The notes: a model not told the origin generated them from the sequence alone. A stretch of 64,000 nt of DNA from an uncultured Methanobrevibacter sp. (GCA_902785855.1 CADAAJ010000003.1:541-64540); one strand, 5' to 3'; shown: positions 30,688-41,523, counted from the stretch's first letter. Numbers and translations: made by a program.

Positions 30688-31647
30688 CTAATTTTCAATT
30701 TCTGCTAATTTTTTAACTCTTTTTAGAGAATCTGGGTGTGTGGATAATAGTTCCATGAGACCATTAGCTTTTGAAATTTTAATATCACTGTTTGCTAATC
30801 TTCTTAATTCTTCATCAGATATTTTTCCGTCTCTGTCGAAGTCAATTTGTCTAAAGTCATTTATATCATTTTTAGCATTGTTTACATCATTTACAAAGAA
30901 TGCTCTATTTGTATTTACTTCATCAAGGGTTTCCTTGGAACATCTGGATGCACCATAGGATAATTTATATAATGCAGATACTAATGCTGCTGGTCGATTA
31001 CCAAATTCAACACTCGCTGCATCAGCATAATATTCCCTTGTTCTTGAAATAAATAAAACTAATAATTGTCCAATAAGATAAAATAGGTATCCTACGAGTC
31101 CAATAATAAATCCATTATTGTTTTCATTGTTTCCTGAAAACATAAAGCTTAATGCGATATAATAACAAATCATTGGAATTACACTTACTGCAGCTGTTAC
31201 AATCATGTCATTGTGTTTAATATGTCCCATTTCATGACCAATAACAGCTCTTAATTCATCACGATCAAGTAATCCAATAATTTGGCGAGTTAAAGCAATA
31301 TGTCCACTTCTACTGGACCTTCCATATGCAAATGCATTTGGAATTGGGATTTCAGATATACATACTTCTGGTTTTTGTATATTTGCAGCTTGGGCCATTT
31401 CTTCAACCATCTGGTGAATATGTGGGGCTTCTGCTTCACTTAATGGTCTTACGCTCATTGAACGTTTAACTAAACTAGGTCCGAACCAATATTGTAAAAA
31501 TATAATTACAATACTGCCTCCAATATATAATCTCCAGGTTCCTATACCAGTATATCTTCCAATAAGGAACAATAGGAAATATATAATTGAAAACATTATA
31601 ATTGATGTTGCAAACATTCTTAATTTAAGTCTCCATGTACCTCTCAT
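30688..31647 (-). CDS. htpX: HtpX-type membrane zinc metallopeptidase (M48) with an EF-hand-like loop
   Basis: Predicted 319 residues; a membrane-bound protease for quality control of membrane proteins. Two N-terminal transmembrane helices precede the zinc motif HEMGH (residues 138-142). Two further helices follow, then the third ligand region REYYADAASVEF, then a C-terminus ending in the usual STHPDSLKRVKKL. Between these, residues 269-280 read DFDRDGKISDEE. This matches the canonical calcium-binding EF-hand loop at every key position (D1, D3, D5, G6, I8, E12), coded at 30808-30843. An insertion of this kind is not part of the usual HtpX core. Confidence 0.93.
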   Translation of the reverse strand: MRGTWRLKLRMFATSIIMFSIIYFLLFLIGRYTGIGTWRLYIGGSIVIIFLQYWFGPSLVKRSMSVRPLSEAEAPHIHQMVEEMAQAANIQKPEVCISEIPIPNAFAYGRSSRSGHIALTRQIIGLLDRDELRAVIGHEMGHIKHNDMIVTAAVSVIPMICYYIALSFMFSGNNENNNGFIIGLVGYLFYLIGQLLVLFISRTREYYADAASVEFGNRPAALVSALYKLSYGASRCSKETLDEVNTNRAFFVNDVNNAKNDINDFRQIDFDRDGKISDEELRRLANSDIKISKANGLMELLSTHPDSLKRVKKLAEIEN

Positions 31648-31689
31648 TGTATCACTTTAATCCATTATTTTTCATTTGCTCTTTTATTA

Positions 31690-31719
31690 AACTTATATAT
31701 GATTTTTTAATATATAAAA
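31690..31719. promoter_or_regulatory. Divergent TATA boxes of htpX and rfcS
   Basis: Minus strand: tcatatataagtt (31701-31689) about 45 bases before htpX. Plus strand: aatatataaaa (31709-31719) about 65 bases before rfcS. rfcS also has GGTGAT at 31775-31780. Confidence 0.5.
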
Positions 31720-31783
31720 ACATTAACCAAAAGTTAATTATTAACAAAAAACATAAATTTTTACATAATTTAATGGTGATTAA

Positions 31784-32731
31784 ATGAGCGGACCATGGGT
31801 AGAAAAATATAGACCACAAAAATTAGAAGATATTGTAGGACAAAAACAAATTGTAACAAGACTTGAAAAATATGTTGGCGAAGAAAGCATGCCTAATTTA
31901 ATGTTTACAGGTCCTGCAGGTGTTGGAAAAACAACTACTGCACTTGCTTTGGTAAAATCTATTTTAGGTGAATACTGGAGACAAAACTTTTTAGAATTAA
32001 ATGCATCTGATGCAAGGGGAATTGAAACAGTAAGAAATAATATTAAAAATTTCTGCCGTTTAAAACCTGTAGGCGCTCCATTTAGAATAATCTTTTTGGA
32101 TGAAGTCGATAACATGACAAAAGATGCACAACATGCACTTCGTCGTGAAATGGAAATGTATACTAAAACCGCTTCATTTATACTTTCATGTAATTATTCT
32201 TCTAAAATTATTGACCCTATTCAATCTAGATGTGCAATATTTAGATTTGCTCCTATTAAAGGAGAAGAAATTGCTGAGAGATTAAAATTCATTTGTGAAA
32301 CTGAAGGATTTGATGCTGATGAGAAAGGTCTTGAAACTATAGTTTACTTTGCTGAAGGAGATATGCGTAAAGCAGTTAATGTATTGCAGGCTGCAGCATC
32401 TGAAGGAGAAACTATAGATGAAAATTCAGTTTACGAAGTAGTATCTAAAGCAAAACCACAAGATATTGGAAACATGATTAATAAAGCATTAATGGGTGAC
32501 TTTATGGGTGCTAGAACCATTTTAAGAGAAACCATGGTTTTACAGGGAACTAGTGGAGAAGATATGGTCACACAAATTTATCAAGATGTTTCTAAAAGAG
32601 TTCTTGATGGTAAAATGGATGCAAGTATTTATATGAATTTAATTGAAGCAATAGCAGAATGTGATTTTAGAATAAGGGAAGGAGCTAATCCAAGAATACA
32701 GCTTGAAGCTTTATTGACTCAATTTTTATAA
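31784..32731 (+). CDS. rfcS: Replication factor C small subunit
   Basis: Predicted 315 residues; AAA+ subunit of the clamp loader that opens and loads PCNA at primer ends. Walker A is [15 protein letters not shown], Walker [11 protein letters not shown], and the arginine-finger motif SRC is in QSRCAIFRF. It starts [17 protein letters not shown], as RFC subunits do. The large subunit follows after nine bases, so both parts of the complex are made together. Confidence 0.97.
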   Translation: MSGPWVEKYRPQKLEDIVGQKQIVTRLEKYVGEESMPNLMFTGPAGVGKTTTALALVKSILGEYWRQNFLELNASDARGIETVRNNIKNFCRLKPVGAPFRIIFLDEVDNMTKDAQHALRREMEMYTKTASFILSCNYSSKIIDPIQSRCAIFRFAPIKGEEIAERLKFICETEGFDADEKGLETIVYFAEGDMRKAVNVLQAAASEGETIDENSVYEVVSKAKPQDIGNMINKALMGDFMGARTILRETMVLQGTSGEDMVTQIYQDVSKRVLDGKMDASIYMNLIEAIAECDFRIREGANPRIQLEALLTQFL

Positions 32732-32740
32732 GGTATATGC

Positions 32741-34180
32741 ATGTTATGGACTGATAAATACCGGCCACAGTCACTTGAAGAAGTAGTTGGTAATAAAAAA
32801 GAGATTAAAATAATCCAAGAATGGGTTGAAAGCTGGAAATCAGGAAATCCACAGGAACCTTTACTTTTAGTTGGACCTCCGGGTATTGGGAAAACAACTC
32901 TTGCACTTATCATTGCAAAAGAATTTTCAGAATATATTGAACTTAATGCTAGTGATAAACGTTCACAAGATGTCATAAAAAGTACTATAGGTGAGTCTTC
33001 ATCATCCAGATCTCTTTTTGGAGATGAATATAAATTAATCATTTTTGATGAAGTTGATGGTATTCATGGAACTAATGACCGTGGAGGAGTTAAAGCTATT
33101 GGTGAAATTATAAAAAATTCTCACCATCCGATGATTTTAATAGCAAATGACTTTTATTCTAAAAGATTAGCATCAATTAAAACAAAATGTACTGTTTTAA
33201 AGATGAAAAAATCGAGATGGAATTCAATATCTGCATTACTTAAAAAAATTGCTCAAAATGAAAATGTTGAAGCTGATCCAAAGGCATTAAAAGAAATTGC
33301 TTTAAAATCTCAGGGGGATGTAAGATCAGCAATTAATACTCTTCAAGCACTTTCAGATAAAGATGATTCTTTAGAAATTAAAGATGTTGAAAATATTACA
33401 ACAAAAGATGATAGATCAACTATTATTAATGGTGTAACTGCTGTTTTAAAAAGTAAAACTCCATCTAAAGTTAAAAAAGCATTGATTGTAGAAGAGGAAC
33501 CTACTCTGGTGATGGAATATATTACTGAAAATATTCCTCGTGAATACAAAAAACCTGATGAAATTAAAAAAGCTTATGAAAATATTGCAAAAGCAGATTT
33601 ATACTTTGGAAGAGCTCAAAGTAGCAGAAATTATGGCTACTGGAGATATGCTACAGATTTTATGGGTATTGGTGTAAGCAGTTCAAAACATGAAACTTAC
33701 AAAAAATTCACAAAAATTACTTCTCCTACAATATTTACATTAATGGGACGTAATAGAGGTAAAAGAAATCTTAGGGATAAAATTGCTGAAAAAATGTCTC
33801 TTAAAATGCATATTTCTAATTCAATAGCTATTTCAATGTTTCCTTATCTTGAAATCATGTTTAAAGATGATGAACTTGCTTGGGAAATTTCAGACTTTTT
33901 AGAATTGGAAGATGATGAAATCAAACGATTTAGAAAAAAGAAAATACCTAAGAAAGTCATTACAAAGATGGAAAAACAAAAAGCACAAATGAGAGTTGAA
34001 GAAAGAGACAGACGTGCTGAAGAACTTAAAAATCAAATGGTTAATGTTGTTCCAGATATTCGGGATGATAATGTTCAAGAAGAAGTTGTTGAAGAATTTG
34101 ATGATGTAGTTGATGAGGATATTGAAGAAAAAGAAGATAATAAAAAAACTGATAAACAAGTTTCACTTTTTAGTTTTTAA
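32741..34180 (+). CDS. rfcL: Replication factor C large subunit
   Basis: Predicted 479 residues. Walker A reads [13 protein letters not shown] and Walker [11 protein letters not shown]. The large subunit has its own C-terminal domain, followed by a charged linker and the final residues QVSLFSF, which fit a PCNA-interacting (PIP) box. The last 11 bases overlap the convergent unknown gene. Together with rfcS it forms the archaeal clamp loader. Confidence 0.96.
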   Translation: MLWTDKYRPQSLEEVVGNKKEIKIIQEWVESWKSGNPQEPLLLVGPPGIGKTTLALIIAKEFSEYIELNASDKRSQDVIKSTIGESSSSRSLFGDEYKLIIFDEVDGIHGTNDRGGVKAIGEIIKNSHHPMILIANDFYSKRLASIKTKCTVLKMKKSRWNSISALLKKIAQNENVEADPKALKEIALKSQGDVRSAINTLQALSDKDDSLEIKDVENITTKDDRSTIINGVTAVLKSKTPSKVKKALIVEEEPTLVMEYITENIPREYKKPDEIKKAYENIAKADLYFGRAQSSRNYGYWRYATDFMGIGVSSSKHETYKKFTKITSPTIFTLMGRNRGKRNLRDKIAEKMSLKMHISNSIAISMFPYLEIMFKDDELAWEISDFLELEDDEIKRFRKKKIPKKVITKMEKQKAQMRVEERDRRAEELKNQMVNVVPDIRDDNVQEEVVEEFDDVVDEDIEEKEDNKKTDKQVSLFSF

Positions 34181-34865
34181 TTTCTTCTGTTAATTTATTT
34201 TCAATATATTCAGCGGCTTTAACAACGTTTTGTTTGTATTGTGGTGCTACATCTTCTAAAAATTGGCTAAATGAAATAGCTAATTCATTATTATTTTTAT
34301 TTTCAAGAGGTTCTTTACCATCCATTTTTAAAAATGAATTTATCCACTCAAGTGGTATATTGGCTAATGGATAAATTTCTTTTTCATTTTTTTTATAATT
34401 TAAACCTTTTCCTTCAAAAATACTTTCGAATATATTATTTACTTCATCATCCAATATTATTGGATTGACTTTTAAATCATAATCTCCGTTATAAATTAAT
34501 TTTACTCCATATTTTCGTGTATATGGCTCTAGGAGTAATTCAATTAAGAAATTATCTTCGGAGAGTAATATCTTTGAATTTGGTTTTATTTCAAGTGCTA
34601 ATAATTTGGAAGATTTGGAACAGATTTTTTGAAATAAACTACTGCGCACAATATCAATTTCACTATATTGTTTTTTAAATGTTTCTTCTCGTTTTCTTGA
34701 AAATTTTGAAAATCTTAAATTATTTATATAGATTTTATTGGGTGTATAGGATATAAATCGTGTGTCTACTCCAATTATTTTTAAGAATTTCAACACATCT
34801 TTTTTTGCTGAACTAAATTCTTCTTTTTTTGTGTCTAAATTTGAAATATCAAAAATTAAATCCAT
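34170..34865 (-). CDS. Conserved protein of unknown function next to aroE
   Basis: Predicted 231 residues; I do not recognise the family. The protein is soluble and highly charged, with no signal peptide and no membrane segment. Its N-terminus ([14 protein letters not shown]) and the middle segment [11 protein letters not shown] suggest a nucleic-acid or nucleotide-associated protein, but no motif is diagnostic. The second half holds [17 protein letters not shown] and an alpha-helical tail. It starts four bases downstream of aroE and is probably co-transcribed with it, and its end overlaps rfcL by 11 bases. Coding quality is good, so it is a real gene. Confidence 0.75.
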   Translation of the reverse strand: MDLIFDISNLDTKKEEFSSAKKDVLKFLKIIGVDTRFISYTPNKIYINNLRFSKFSRKREETFKKQYSEIDIVRSSLFQKICSKSSKLLALEIKPNSKILLSEDNFLIELLLEPYTRKYGVKLIYNGDYDLKVNPIILDDEVNNIFESIFEGKGLNYKKNEKEIYPLANIPLEWINSFLKMDGKEPLENKNNNELAISFSQFLEDVAPQYKQNVVKAAEYIENKLTEEIKN

Positions 34866-34869
34866 AATA

Positions 34870-35721
34870 TCATTTTAAATTAAGTGTTTTAATTAAAATA
34901 TCTTCCATTACATCAATTGGAGGATTTTGTCCAGTCCATATTTTAAAACTCTCTGCACCCTGGTATAATAACATTTTAATTCCATAAACTGGCTTTGCAT
35001 TAGCTTTAATTGCTTCTTTTAGTAATACGGTTTCATTAGGATTATAAACAGCATCAAAAACTATTAAATCTTCATGCATATTCTCTGCACTAGCTATTGG
35101 TTTATCATTAATATTAGGGCTCATTCCAACTGGTGTTGTGTTGATTAATATATCACTATCATTTAAATAATTATTAATCTGTGAAATTGAATCTGTTTTA
35201 ATATCTTCAATTAAATTTGAGTTTAAAATATCATTGGCTAAATTTTTAGCTTTATCTATGTTTCTATTCAATATTGTTATTTTATCTGCACCATATTTTG
35301 CAAGATAAAATGAAATTGCTCTTGAAGCTCCTCCTGCTCCTGCAATAACAATATTTTTGTTTTTTACAGAATCGATTTCTTCAATTGCTTTAATTGCACC
35401 TATTCCATCAGTATTATAACCTTTTAAATCTTTGAAGTCAATAGTGTTTACAGCACCAATTAATTTTGCTATGTCATCTAATTTATCCAGATATTTCATA
35501 ACATTGATTTTATGAGGTATTGTAACATTAAATCCTTTTATATTTAATGATTTAGCTCCATTGATTGCTGTTTTTAAATCTGCAGGATTTACATCAAATG
35601 CAACATATGTATAATCAAGATTTAAAGCTTTAAATGCTGCATTATGCATTTGAGGTGAAAAACTGTGTTCTACAGGGTTTCCAATTAAACCTACAATATT
35701 CGTGCTACCTGTTATGTTCAT
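34870..35721 (-). CDS. aroE: Shikimate dehydrogenase
   Basis: Predicted 283 residues. It reduces 3-dehydroshikimate with NADPH in the common aromatic amino-acid pathway. The substrate-binding N-terminus reads GLIGNPVEHSFSPQMHN; the catalytic lysine lies in FNVTIPHK, the nucleotide loop is IVIAGAGGASRAISF, and NTTPVGM and YGIKMLLYQGAE complete the family pattern. It is the first gene of a two-gene operon with the unknown protein downstream. Confidence 0.96.
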   Translation of the reverse strand: MNITGSTNIVGLIGNPVEHSFSPQMHNAAFKALNLDYTYVAFDVNPADLKTAINGAKSLNIKGFNVTIPHKINVMKYLDKLDDIAKLIGAVNTIDFKDLKGYNTDGIGAIKAIEEIDSVKNKNIVIAGAGGASRAISFYLAKYGADKITILNRNIDKAKNLANDILNSNLIEDIKTDSISQINNYLNDSDILINTTPVGMSPNINDKPIASAENMHEDLIVFDAVYNPNETVLLKEAIKANAKPVYGIKMLLYQGAESFKIWTGQNPPIDVMEDILIKTLNLK

Positions 35722-36114
35722 AATATTTATATTAAGATGTGAGAATATAAATAATTTCTCAAATAGGTCAAAAAAATCTATCCATTATATTGAAAATAGC
35801 TTTTAGGAAACTTATTAATTGTCCTTAAATTATTAAAAATATTTATCTTTTTGTTAATTTAAACAAGTAATGAAATAAAAATAATCAAGTTATTTTATTA
35901 TATGTACACTTAAAAAATAAAATAAATCATGTTAATAATAACATGATTGTTGGAATTTAAAAAATGCTTTAATTCCTAAAATTGAATAGGTTTAAGATCA
36001 TTATTTTCTTCGTTATTTGAATAATATGAGAAATATTCTTCGTTACTAATGTAATCTAAAATAGGGTTGTTTTAATTTGCTTTTTTTGCAAAATTGTAAA
36101 TTATATATTTTATA
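35722..36114. other. Gene-poor gap with a perfect hairpin and a short coding remnant
   Basis: The 393 bases hold a perfect 10-bp hairpin (35925-35934 with 35939-35948, loop of four). Next to it on the minus strand is an open stretch of about 31 codons (roughly 35980-36075). It reads like a protein tail, ILDYISNEEYFSYY and so on, but has no start codon or ribosome binding site. It may be the remains of a deleted gene. The aroE promoter must also lie here. Confidence 0.4.
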
Positions 36115-36891
36115 TTAATTTTTTTTAAACAACTCTTTAAATTCTTTTATTTCGTTTTTTAACTCATGTATTTCTTTTTTTAATTCCTTATTTTCATTTT
36201 GAACATTGTCTAATTCAATTTTAATATCTTCCATAGTTATATTATCACTGTCTTTTTCAAGCAGACGATTTGTCAAAAAAGAAGAAATAGCTGCTGTTGT
36301 TAATGAAAATACAAACACTCCTGCAATAATCAAACAGATAGAAATGATTTTCTCAGCAAATGTTAAAGGAACAATATCGCCATACCCTACGGTTGCAAGT
36401 GTCACGATAACAAAATAGAAATAATCAAAAAGTGAATATGATGAACCGAAGGTATTAAGCAGAGCAGTAAAAAGAATTATTGTTACTATTATACCCATTG
36501 ATATTATATGTAAATTACTTCTTTTAATGAAATTTTCTAAACCATCGAAAAACTTATCAAACAATATTAAAATCCTAAATAATTTTAAAAGGCTAAAATA
36601 TCTCATAAGATTAATTCCTGGAATGGCTATTGGTAGTAAAACTTGCAGTGGTATTGATGCAATTAATGAAATCCATGTACTTGGCCTTTTTAAAAATTTT
36701 GATTTTGGCTGTGAGTTGTATAAGTCATTTGCCCATTCAATTAAAAGAAATATACAAACAAAAAAGTCAAATCCAAGTATAGCATTTGAAATATTGTCTG
36801 GAAGTGGGACAAATATTGATAATGAAATTAATATAATGTCAATAATTATCAATGCATTTAATAAATGGGTTGTAAGATTATTAAATTTCAT
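36115..36891 (-). CDS. Voltage-gated-type potassium channel
   Basis: Predicted 258 residues. Six transmembrane helices with a pore loop carrying the potassium filter TLATVGYGDIVP, followed by a C-terminal coiled coil (ENKELKKEIHELKNEIKEF) that could drive tetramer assembly. The fourth helix (NLMRYFSLLKLFRIL) has only a few spaced basic residues, so voltage sensing is possible but weak. There is no RCK domain. ATG 36891 is preferred over GTG 36900, which falls in the ribosome binding site. It stands alone, with a TATA box at 36934-36946. Confidence 0.9.
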   Translation of the reverse strand: MKFNNLTTHLLNALIIIDIILISLSIFVPLPDNISNAILGFDFFVCIFLLIEWANDLYNSQPKSKFLKRPSTWISLIASIPLQVLLPIAIPGINLMRYFSLLKLFRILILFDKFFDGLENFIKRSNLHIISMGIIVTIILFTALLNTFGSSYSLFDYFYFVIVTLATVGYGDIVPLTFAEKIISICLIIAGVFVFSLTTAAISSFLTNRLLEKDSDNITMEDIKIELDNVQNENKELKKEIHELKNEIKEFKELFKKN

Positions 36892-37132
36892 TATTTTCAC
36901 TTATTTTCATTTGATATTGTTATATTGAGTTTTCAATATATAAAAATTATTTTACTTGCTATAATCTTAGTAAAAATTTCATTACAAAAATTAAATTAAT
37001 TTCAGCAAATTATCATATTTCATATTATATTCAAAAATTATATAACTTTCCATTTGACAATTATTAATTAAGTTTTAATAATTTTTAAAATTTAATATTT
37101 TTCTTTTAATAGTTTTTTTTAGGGATGGTAGT
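36892..37132. promoter_or_regulatory. Divergent promoter region, K+ channel and pyruvate kinase
   Basis: Minus strand: tttttatatattg (36946-36934), about 45 bases before the channel start. Plus strand: aaaattatataac (37034-37046), about 90 bases before pyk, leaving a leader of roughly 65 bases. Confidence 0.45.
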
Positions 37133-38536
37133 GTGAAAAAAACAAAAGTCATATGTAGTATAGGTCCAGCATCTGATTCTGTTGAAGTAATGAGTAAAAT
37201 GGTTAATGAAGGTATGAACTGTGCACGAATTAATCTAAGTCATGCTACACAAGAAGATATATTAAAAACGATAAAAGTTGTTCGTGAAGTACGTAAAGCA
37301 TGTAATTTACCTGTAGCTATCATGTATGATACTAAGGGTGCTGAATTCAGAACTTTAAGTTTTAAGAATGGTGGGGTATCTCTTAAAAAGGGAGACACTA
37401 TAAAAATGAGTAAAACATGTATACAGGGTAGTGAACTTGAATTTGGGGTCAATCATAGTGATGCTATTGATTTTATAAAAATAGGTGATAAAGTACTTAT
37501 AGACAATGCTTTACTTGAATTGGAAGTTATTGACAAGAAAGATGATTTTGTTTTATTGAAAGCTTTAGGTGATGGCAAAATCCAAGACCACAAAACAATT
37601 AATGTTCCTGGTGTTAATTTAAAATTAGATTTTATGAGTGATATGGATAAAAAAGATATTATATTTGCAGCACAGCATTCCTGTGATTATTTGGCTTTGT
37701 CATTTGTAAATACAAAAGATGATGTTATTGAGGCTCGTGAAATAATTGAAAAAGCTGGTGGTGATGCTCTTATTATTTCAAAAATTGAAAGTCAATTGGG
37801 AATTGAAAATATAGATGAAATAATGGAGGAATCAGATGGGATTATGGTGGCCAGAGGTGATTTGGGTGTAGATGTTCCAATGGAAGAATTGCCTACTTTT
37901 CAAAAGAAAATTATTAAAAAATGCCGTCAAAAGGGCAAATTTGCTATTGTTGCTACTGAAATGTTGGCTTCAATGTATGAAAGTCCAAGACCAACAAGGG
38001 CCGAAGTATCTGATGTAGCTAATGCAATATTGGATGGAACTGATTGTGTTATGTTATCTGGAGAAACTACTATTGGAAAATATCCTGTATCTGCTGTTTC
38101 TATAATGAGTAGAATTTGTGAGTATGTAGAATCAACAATTGATTATTCAAAAAATATTGCATATGAAGGTTCAATAGATATTAGCGATACAATAGCAAAA
38201 TTGGTGGCTGAAGCTGTTGAATACACTGATATTAAGTTAATTGTTACAACTACAATGACTGGGTTCACTGCTCGTAAAATCAGTAATTTAAGACCAAATT
38301 CTATAATATTGGCTTGTTGTCCGTCCAAACATATTGCAGAGAAAGTTGTTTTAAACTTTGGTGTTGCACCTATAATAACTGATCTTTATGAAAATACTGA
38401 TGAAATGGTTGAAAATGCAAAAAATATTGCTGAAAAAGAATTTAATTTAAATAAGGGAGATTTAATAGTTGTTACTGGAGGATTTCCAGTAGGAGAGGCA
38501 AAAAGAACTAACTATTTAAGAATCATTGAAATATAA
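37133..38536 (+). CDS. pyk: Pyruvate kinase
   Basis: Predicted 467 residues. It transfers phosphate from phosphoenolpyruvate to ADP in the last step of glycolysis. The start CSIGPAS, the NLSHA segment, the catalytic SKIESQLGIENI, the metal-binding GIMVARGDLGVDVP and the AIVATEMLASM region are all present. The start is GTG at 37133. Single gene, closed by a hairpin at 38558. Confidence 0.96.
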   Translation: MKKTKVICSIGPASDSVEVMSKMVNEGMNCARINLSHATQEDILKTIKVVREVRKACNLPVAIMYDTKGAEFRTLSFKNGGVSLKKGDTIKMSKTCIQGSELEFGVNHSDAIDFIKIGDKVLIDNALLELEVIDKKDDFVLLKALGDGKIQDHKTINVPGVNLKLDFMSDMDKKDIIFAAQHSCDYLALSFVNTKDDVIEAREIIEKAGGDALIISKIESQLGIENIDEIMEESDGIMVARGDLGVDVPMEELPTFQKKIIKKCRQKGKFAIVATEMLASMYESPRPTRAEVSDVANAILDGTDCVMLSGETTIGKYPVSAVSIMSRICEYVESTIDYSKNIAYEGSIDISDTIAKLVAEAVEYTDIKLIVTTTMTGFTARKISNLRPNSIILACCPSKHIAEKVVLNFGVAPIITDLYENTDEMVENAKNIAEKEFNLNKGDLIVVTGGFPVGEAKRTNYLRIIEI

Positions 38537-38557
38537 TTATACAAATATTTTTTTTCA

Positions 38558-38604
38558 CCAGACCTATTAACATACAGTTTAAAATGTGTATGCTTTCGGT
38601 CTGG
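38558..38604. terminator. Two-part hairpin between pyk and the convergent ABC permease gene
   Basis: Outer stem ccagacc (38558-38564) with ggtctgg (38598-38604); inner stem cataca (38571-38576) with tgtatg (38587-38592). A T-run precedes it on the plus strand. It is much more GC-rich than its surroundings. Confidence 0.65.
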
Positions 38605-38612
38605 AAAATTGA

Positions 38613-40814
38613 TTAGTCTCTTTCCTTTTTAAGGGCTTCAACCATATCAATATTTTTAAGTTTGTTTGCAAGCAACAGATTAACAATTACAGACACGAAT
38701 ATTGTTATTGTAAAACTTATTAGTATTGTAATTGGTGAATAATCTGCCGGATAATATAATTTGTCAGTATTACTTCTGATGGACTCTAAAACATAATATC
38801 CTACAGGAACTCCAATTATAAAACCGACTATTGAAATCCCCAAATATTGTGTTACGAACAGTTTTTTCAAATCTTTTAATGGGAATCCTAAAACTTTCAA
38901 TGTTGCCATGTCACGCTCCACTTCAGTAAACCCTAAAAGACCTAAACTGTATAAAACAACAACTGCCAAAAGAACTGCAAATATTACAACAATTATGATT
39001 AGTAAATTTGCTGTTTGTGAAAGTTTATCCCAGCTATTTGTCAGGTCGTCATAGGAGTTAATGCTTCCAATACCATCAAATTTAGATCCTACATTTTCTT
39101 TTGTAACAATTTCTGTTGCTTTAAATGAAATATTGTATTTTTCTGCACATAAGTGCCACTCTATTGTATCGCCGACTTTTAAACCAAATATGTCTGCAGT
39201 TTTTTGTGAAATAGAAACACCGTCATCTGGCAATGTAATTTCATGCTCATTTTTATCAGTTGGTGTGATTAATGAAGTTTTGTTATGAACTGTCAGTACC
39301 TGTGTTTTTTTAATGTCATTAGCTTTGATTTGAATTGATTTTGTCATTAATGGAGTGCCGTCAACTTTACTAATTATTGAATCTATTTGTGATTGAGAAA
39401 CATTATCTTGAAGAACAAGTTGTGTTTCATAGTGATTGATATCATCATATTTCCAGCTTTTCAAGTCATTGACTCCATCATGCATACCAAATGCTGAGAT
39501 GAGAAGTACTGTACAACCAATGATTCCGAATAGTGTAATAACTGTCCTTAATTTATTCCTGTTAATATCTCGGATATTCCATCTGAGGTTAAATCCAAAT
39601 TTGTTCCAAATCTTTGTATTTTCAATAAATCCTATTTTATTTACTTTAGGAGGTTTGGCCTTCAGAGCTGATGATGGAGATTCTCGGATAATACTTGCAA
39701 CTGCAATGTATGAGCATATAATGGAACTTAAAATGATTAAAAGAGCAACAATAATGAAATTTATATTGAATCCTGGATCCCAGCAAGGTAAGGTATAATA
39801 GGACTTCATTGTGTCAACAAAGATATATGGTATTGTTTTGTGTCCGATTATTATTCCCAGTACACTACCAATTAGTGTCATAATGAAACCATAAGATAAA
39901 TAATGAATTATTAACGGTCTGTTTTTAAAACCTATTGCCTTTAAAGTTCCAATCTGTGTTCTTTGATGGTTAACGATACGTGTCATTGTACTTACTAGAA
40001 TCAGAAGTGCAACAACAACAAAAATAACTGGAAACATCACGGCCAAAACGATATGCTGTTTAATTTCATCATGTATTTGATCATCGCTGCTACTGTCTTC
40101 TCTAGGCATAAAAGATGAAGTATTCAGTATATTTCCTTTGTTTTTAAGCATTTCATGTGTTTGATTATAATAATCCTGACTATTAATATTGGTTGTCATT
40201 AACAGTTTATTGTGGGGCATATTTTGACCGGGATATGCTTTCTCTGACAAGTATCCAAATCCTTGAAATTTGAAATCTGAAACTAAACCATTTTCAGGTT
40301 CTTCATAGATGTAATCTGGAGAATATCCAAGTCCACGTATTGTTTTGTGTATTGTAATTCCATTAAAGTTTAGAGTGATATTATCTCCAATTTTTAAATT
40401 TTTTGCTTCAGCAAATCTTGCATCTAACCAAATACCATTTGCATCACTAAAATTGATATTATCTCCTTCAACAGGATAATACTTGGATATATCATTTTTC
40501 TCTAAAAAATGCAGTTTTACTACGGGTTCATCAGCCAAATCAGCAATAGATTTTACAACAAATTGGCTTTCAATTCCTGTTGTTGAACTTAGATTCTTAA
40601 AATCATTAATAATGCTTTCATTGAAATTATTTCCAAGTACATATGCATCGGCTACGTTTGTTTCATTATAATAATTATTGAGATTGTCCTGTAGGCCTTG
40701 AACCTCAGAACCGATTCCTGCAAAGGCAAGCATTGTAATAAAAGACATTAAGAAAATTGCAATAAATTGCATTTTATTTTCCTTAATATCACGTAACATC
40801 TTTTTAAATAACAT
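38613..40814 (-). CDS. ABC transporter permease, FtsX/MacB-like with two permease domains
   Basis: Predicted 733 residues. One N-terminal membrane helix (FIAIFLMSFITMLAF), a large extracellular domain, three helices, a second extracellular domain and three final helices give the duplicated FtsX layout. Such proteins couple ATP use to pulling or releasing lipoproteins, peptides or antibiotics at the outer face. The GGTGATTCC ribosome binding site contains the TGA stop of the ATPase gene four bases upstream, so translation is coupled. The substrate is unknown. Confidence 0.9.
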   Translation of the reverse strand: MLFKKMLRDIKENKMQFIAIFLMSFITMLAFAGIGSEVQGLQDNLNNYYNETNVADAYVLGNNFNESIINDFKNLSSTTGIESQFVVKSIADLADEPVVKLHFLEKNDISKYYPVEGDNINFSDANGIWLDARFAEAKNLKIGDNITLNFNGITIHKTIRGLGYSPDYIYEEPENGLVSDFKFQGFGYLSEKAYPGQNMPHNKLLMTTNINSQDYYNQTHEMLKNKGNILNTSSFMPREDSSSDDQIHDEIKQHIVLAVMFPVIFVVVALLILVSTMTRIVNHQRTQIGTLKAIGFKNRPLIIHYLSYGFIMTLIGSVLGIIIGHKTIPYIFVDTMKSYYTLPCWDPGFNINFIIVALLIILSSIICSYIAVASIIRESPSSALKAKPPKVNKIGFIENTKIWNKFGFNLRWNIRDINRNKLRTVITLFGIIGCTVLLISAFGMHDGVNDLKSWKYDDINHYETQLVLQDNVSQSQIDSIISKVDGTPLMTKSIQIKANDIKKTQVLTVHNKTSLITPTDKNEHEITLPDDGVSISQKTADIFGLKVGDTIEWHLCAEKYNISFKATEIVTKENVGSKFDGIGSINSYDDLTNSWDKLSQTANLLIIIVVIFAVLLAVVVLYSLGLLGFTEVERDMATLKVLGFPLKDLKKLFVTQYLGISIVGFIIGVPVGYYVLESIRSNTDKLYYPADYSPITILISFTITIFVSVIVNLLLANKLKNIDMVEALKKERD

Positions 40815-40818
40815 GGAA

Positions 40819-41523
40819 TCACCAATTTATTGCATCTACTGATTGAGGATTTTCACTAGTTTCAATAAATTCAATTTCACCATTTTTGATGTGAATAACT
40901 TTGTTTGCAACTTTTGCAAATTCACTATTATGTGTTACTATAATGACAGTTGTATTTTCAATTTTACATAGGTTAATCAGTAATTCAATAATTATTTTTC
41001 CTGTATGGGAATCTAATGCACCTGTAGGTTCATCACACAAAAGCATTTTTGGTTTTTTAGCTATAGCTCGGGCAATAGATACTCTTTGCTGTTCTCCTCC
41101 AGATAGTTCTGGGGGGAATTTATTAACATGTTGTGCTAATCCTACTTGGGTTAAAATCTCTTCTCCATTAATATTTTCATTAACAATATCATTTAATATC
41201 TCAATATTTTCACGTGCGGTTAAATTTGGAATTAAATTATAAAATTGAAAGATAAAACCTATTTCTTGTGCACGGTATTGTGTAAGTTGTTTATCTGAAA
41301 AAGCACTAATATTTTTATTATCAATGATTATTTCACCGCTTGTAGGTTTGTCAAGACCTCCTAACAAATTAAGTAGTGTTGATTTACCACTTCCGGATGG
41401 TCCAAGAATTACTACAAGGTCGCCTTGATCTATTGTAAAATTAAGATTGTTTGCTGCTCTTACTATTTGATTTCCCATTTTGTATTCTTTTGAAACATTT
41501 CTAAGTTCTATTAATGTTCTCAT
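40819..41523 (-). CDS. ABC transporter ATP-binding protein, LolD/MacB type
   Basis: Predicted 234 residues, one nucleotide-binding domain. Walker [14 protein letters not shown]-loop FQFYNLIP, signature [14 protein letters not shown], Walker [14 protein letters not shown], and the switch histidine in VTHNS. First gene of the two-gene exporter operon; it powers the FtsX-type permease. Confidence 0.95.
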   Translation of the reverse strand: MRTLIELRNVSKEYKMGNQIVRAANNLNFTIDQGDLVVILGPSGSGKSTLLNLLGGLDKPTSGEIIIDNKNISAFSDKQLTQYRAQEIGFIFQFYNLIPNLTARENIEILNDIVNENINGEEILTQVGLAQHVNKFPPELSGGEQQRVSIARAIAKKPKMLLCDEPTGALDSHTGKIIIELLINLCKIENTTVIIVTHNSEFAKVANKVIHIKNGEIEFIETSENPQSVDAINW

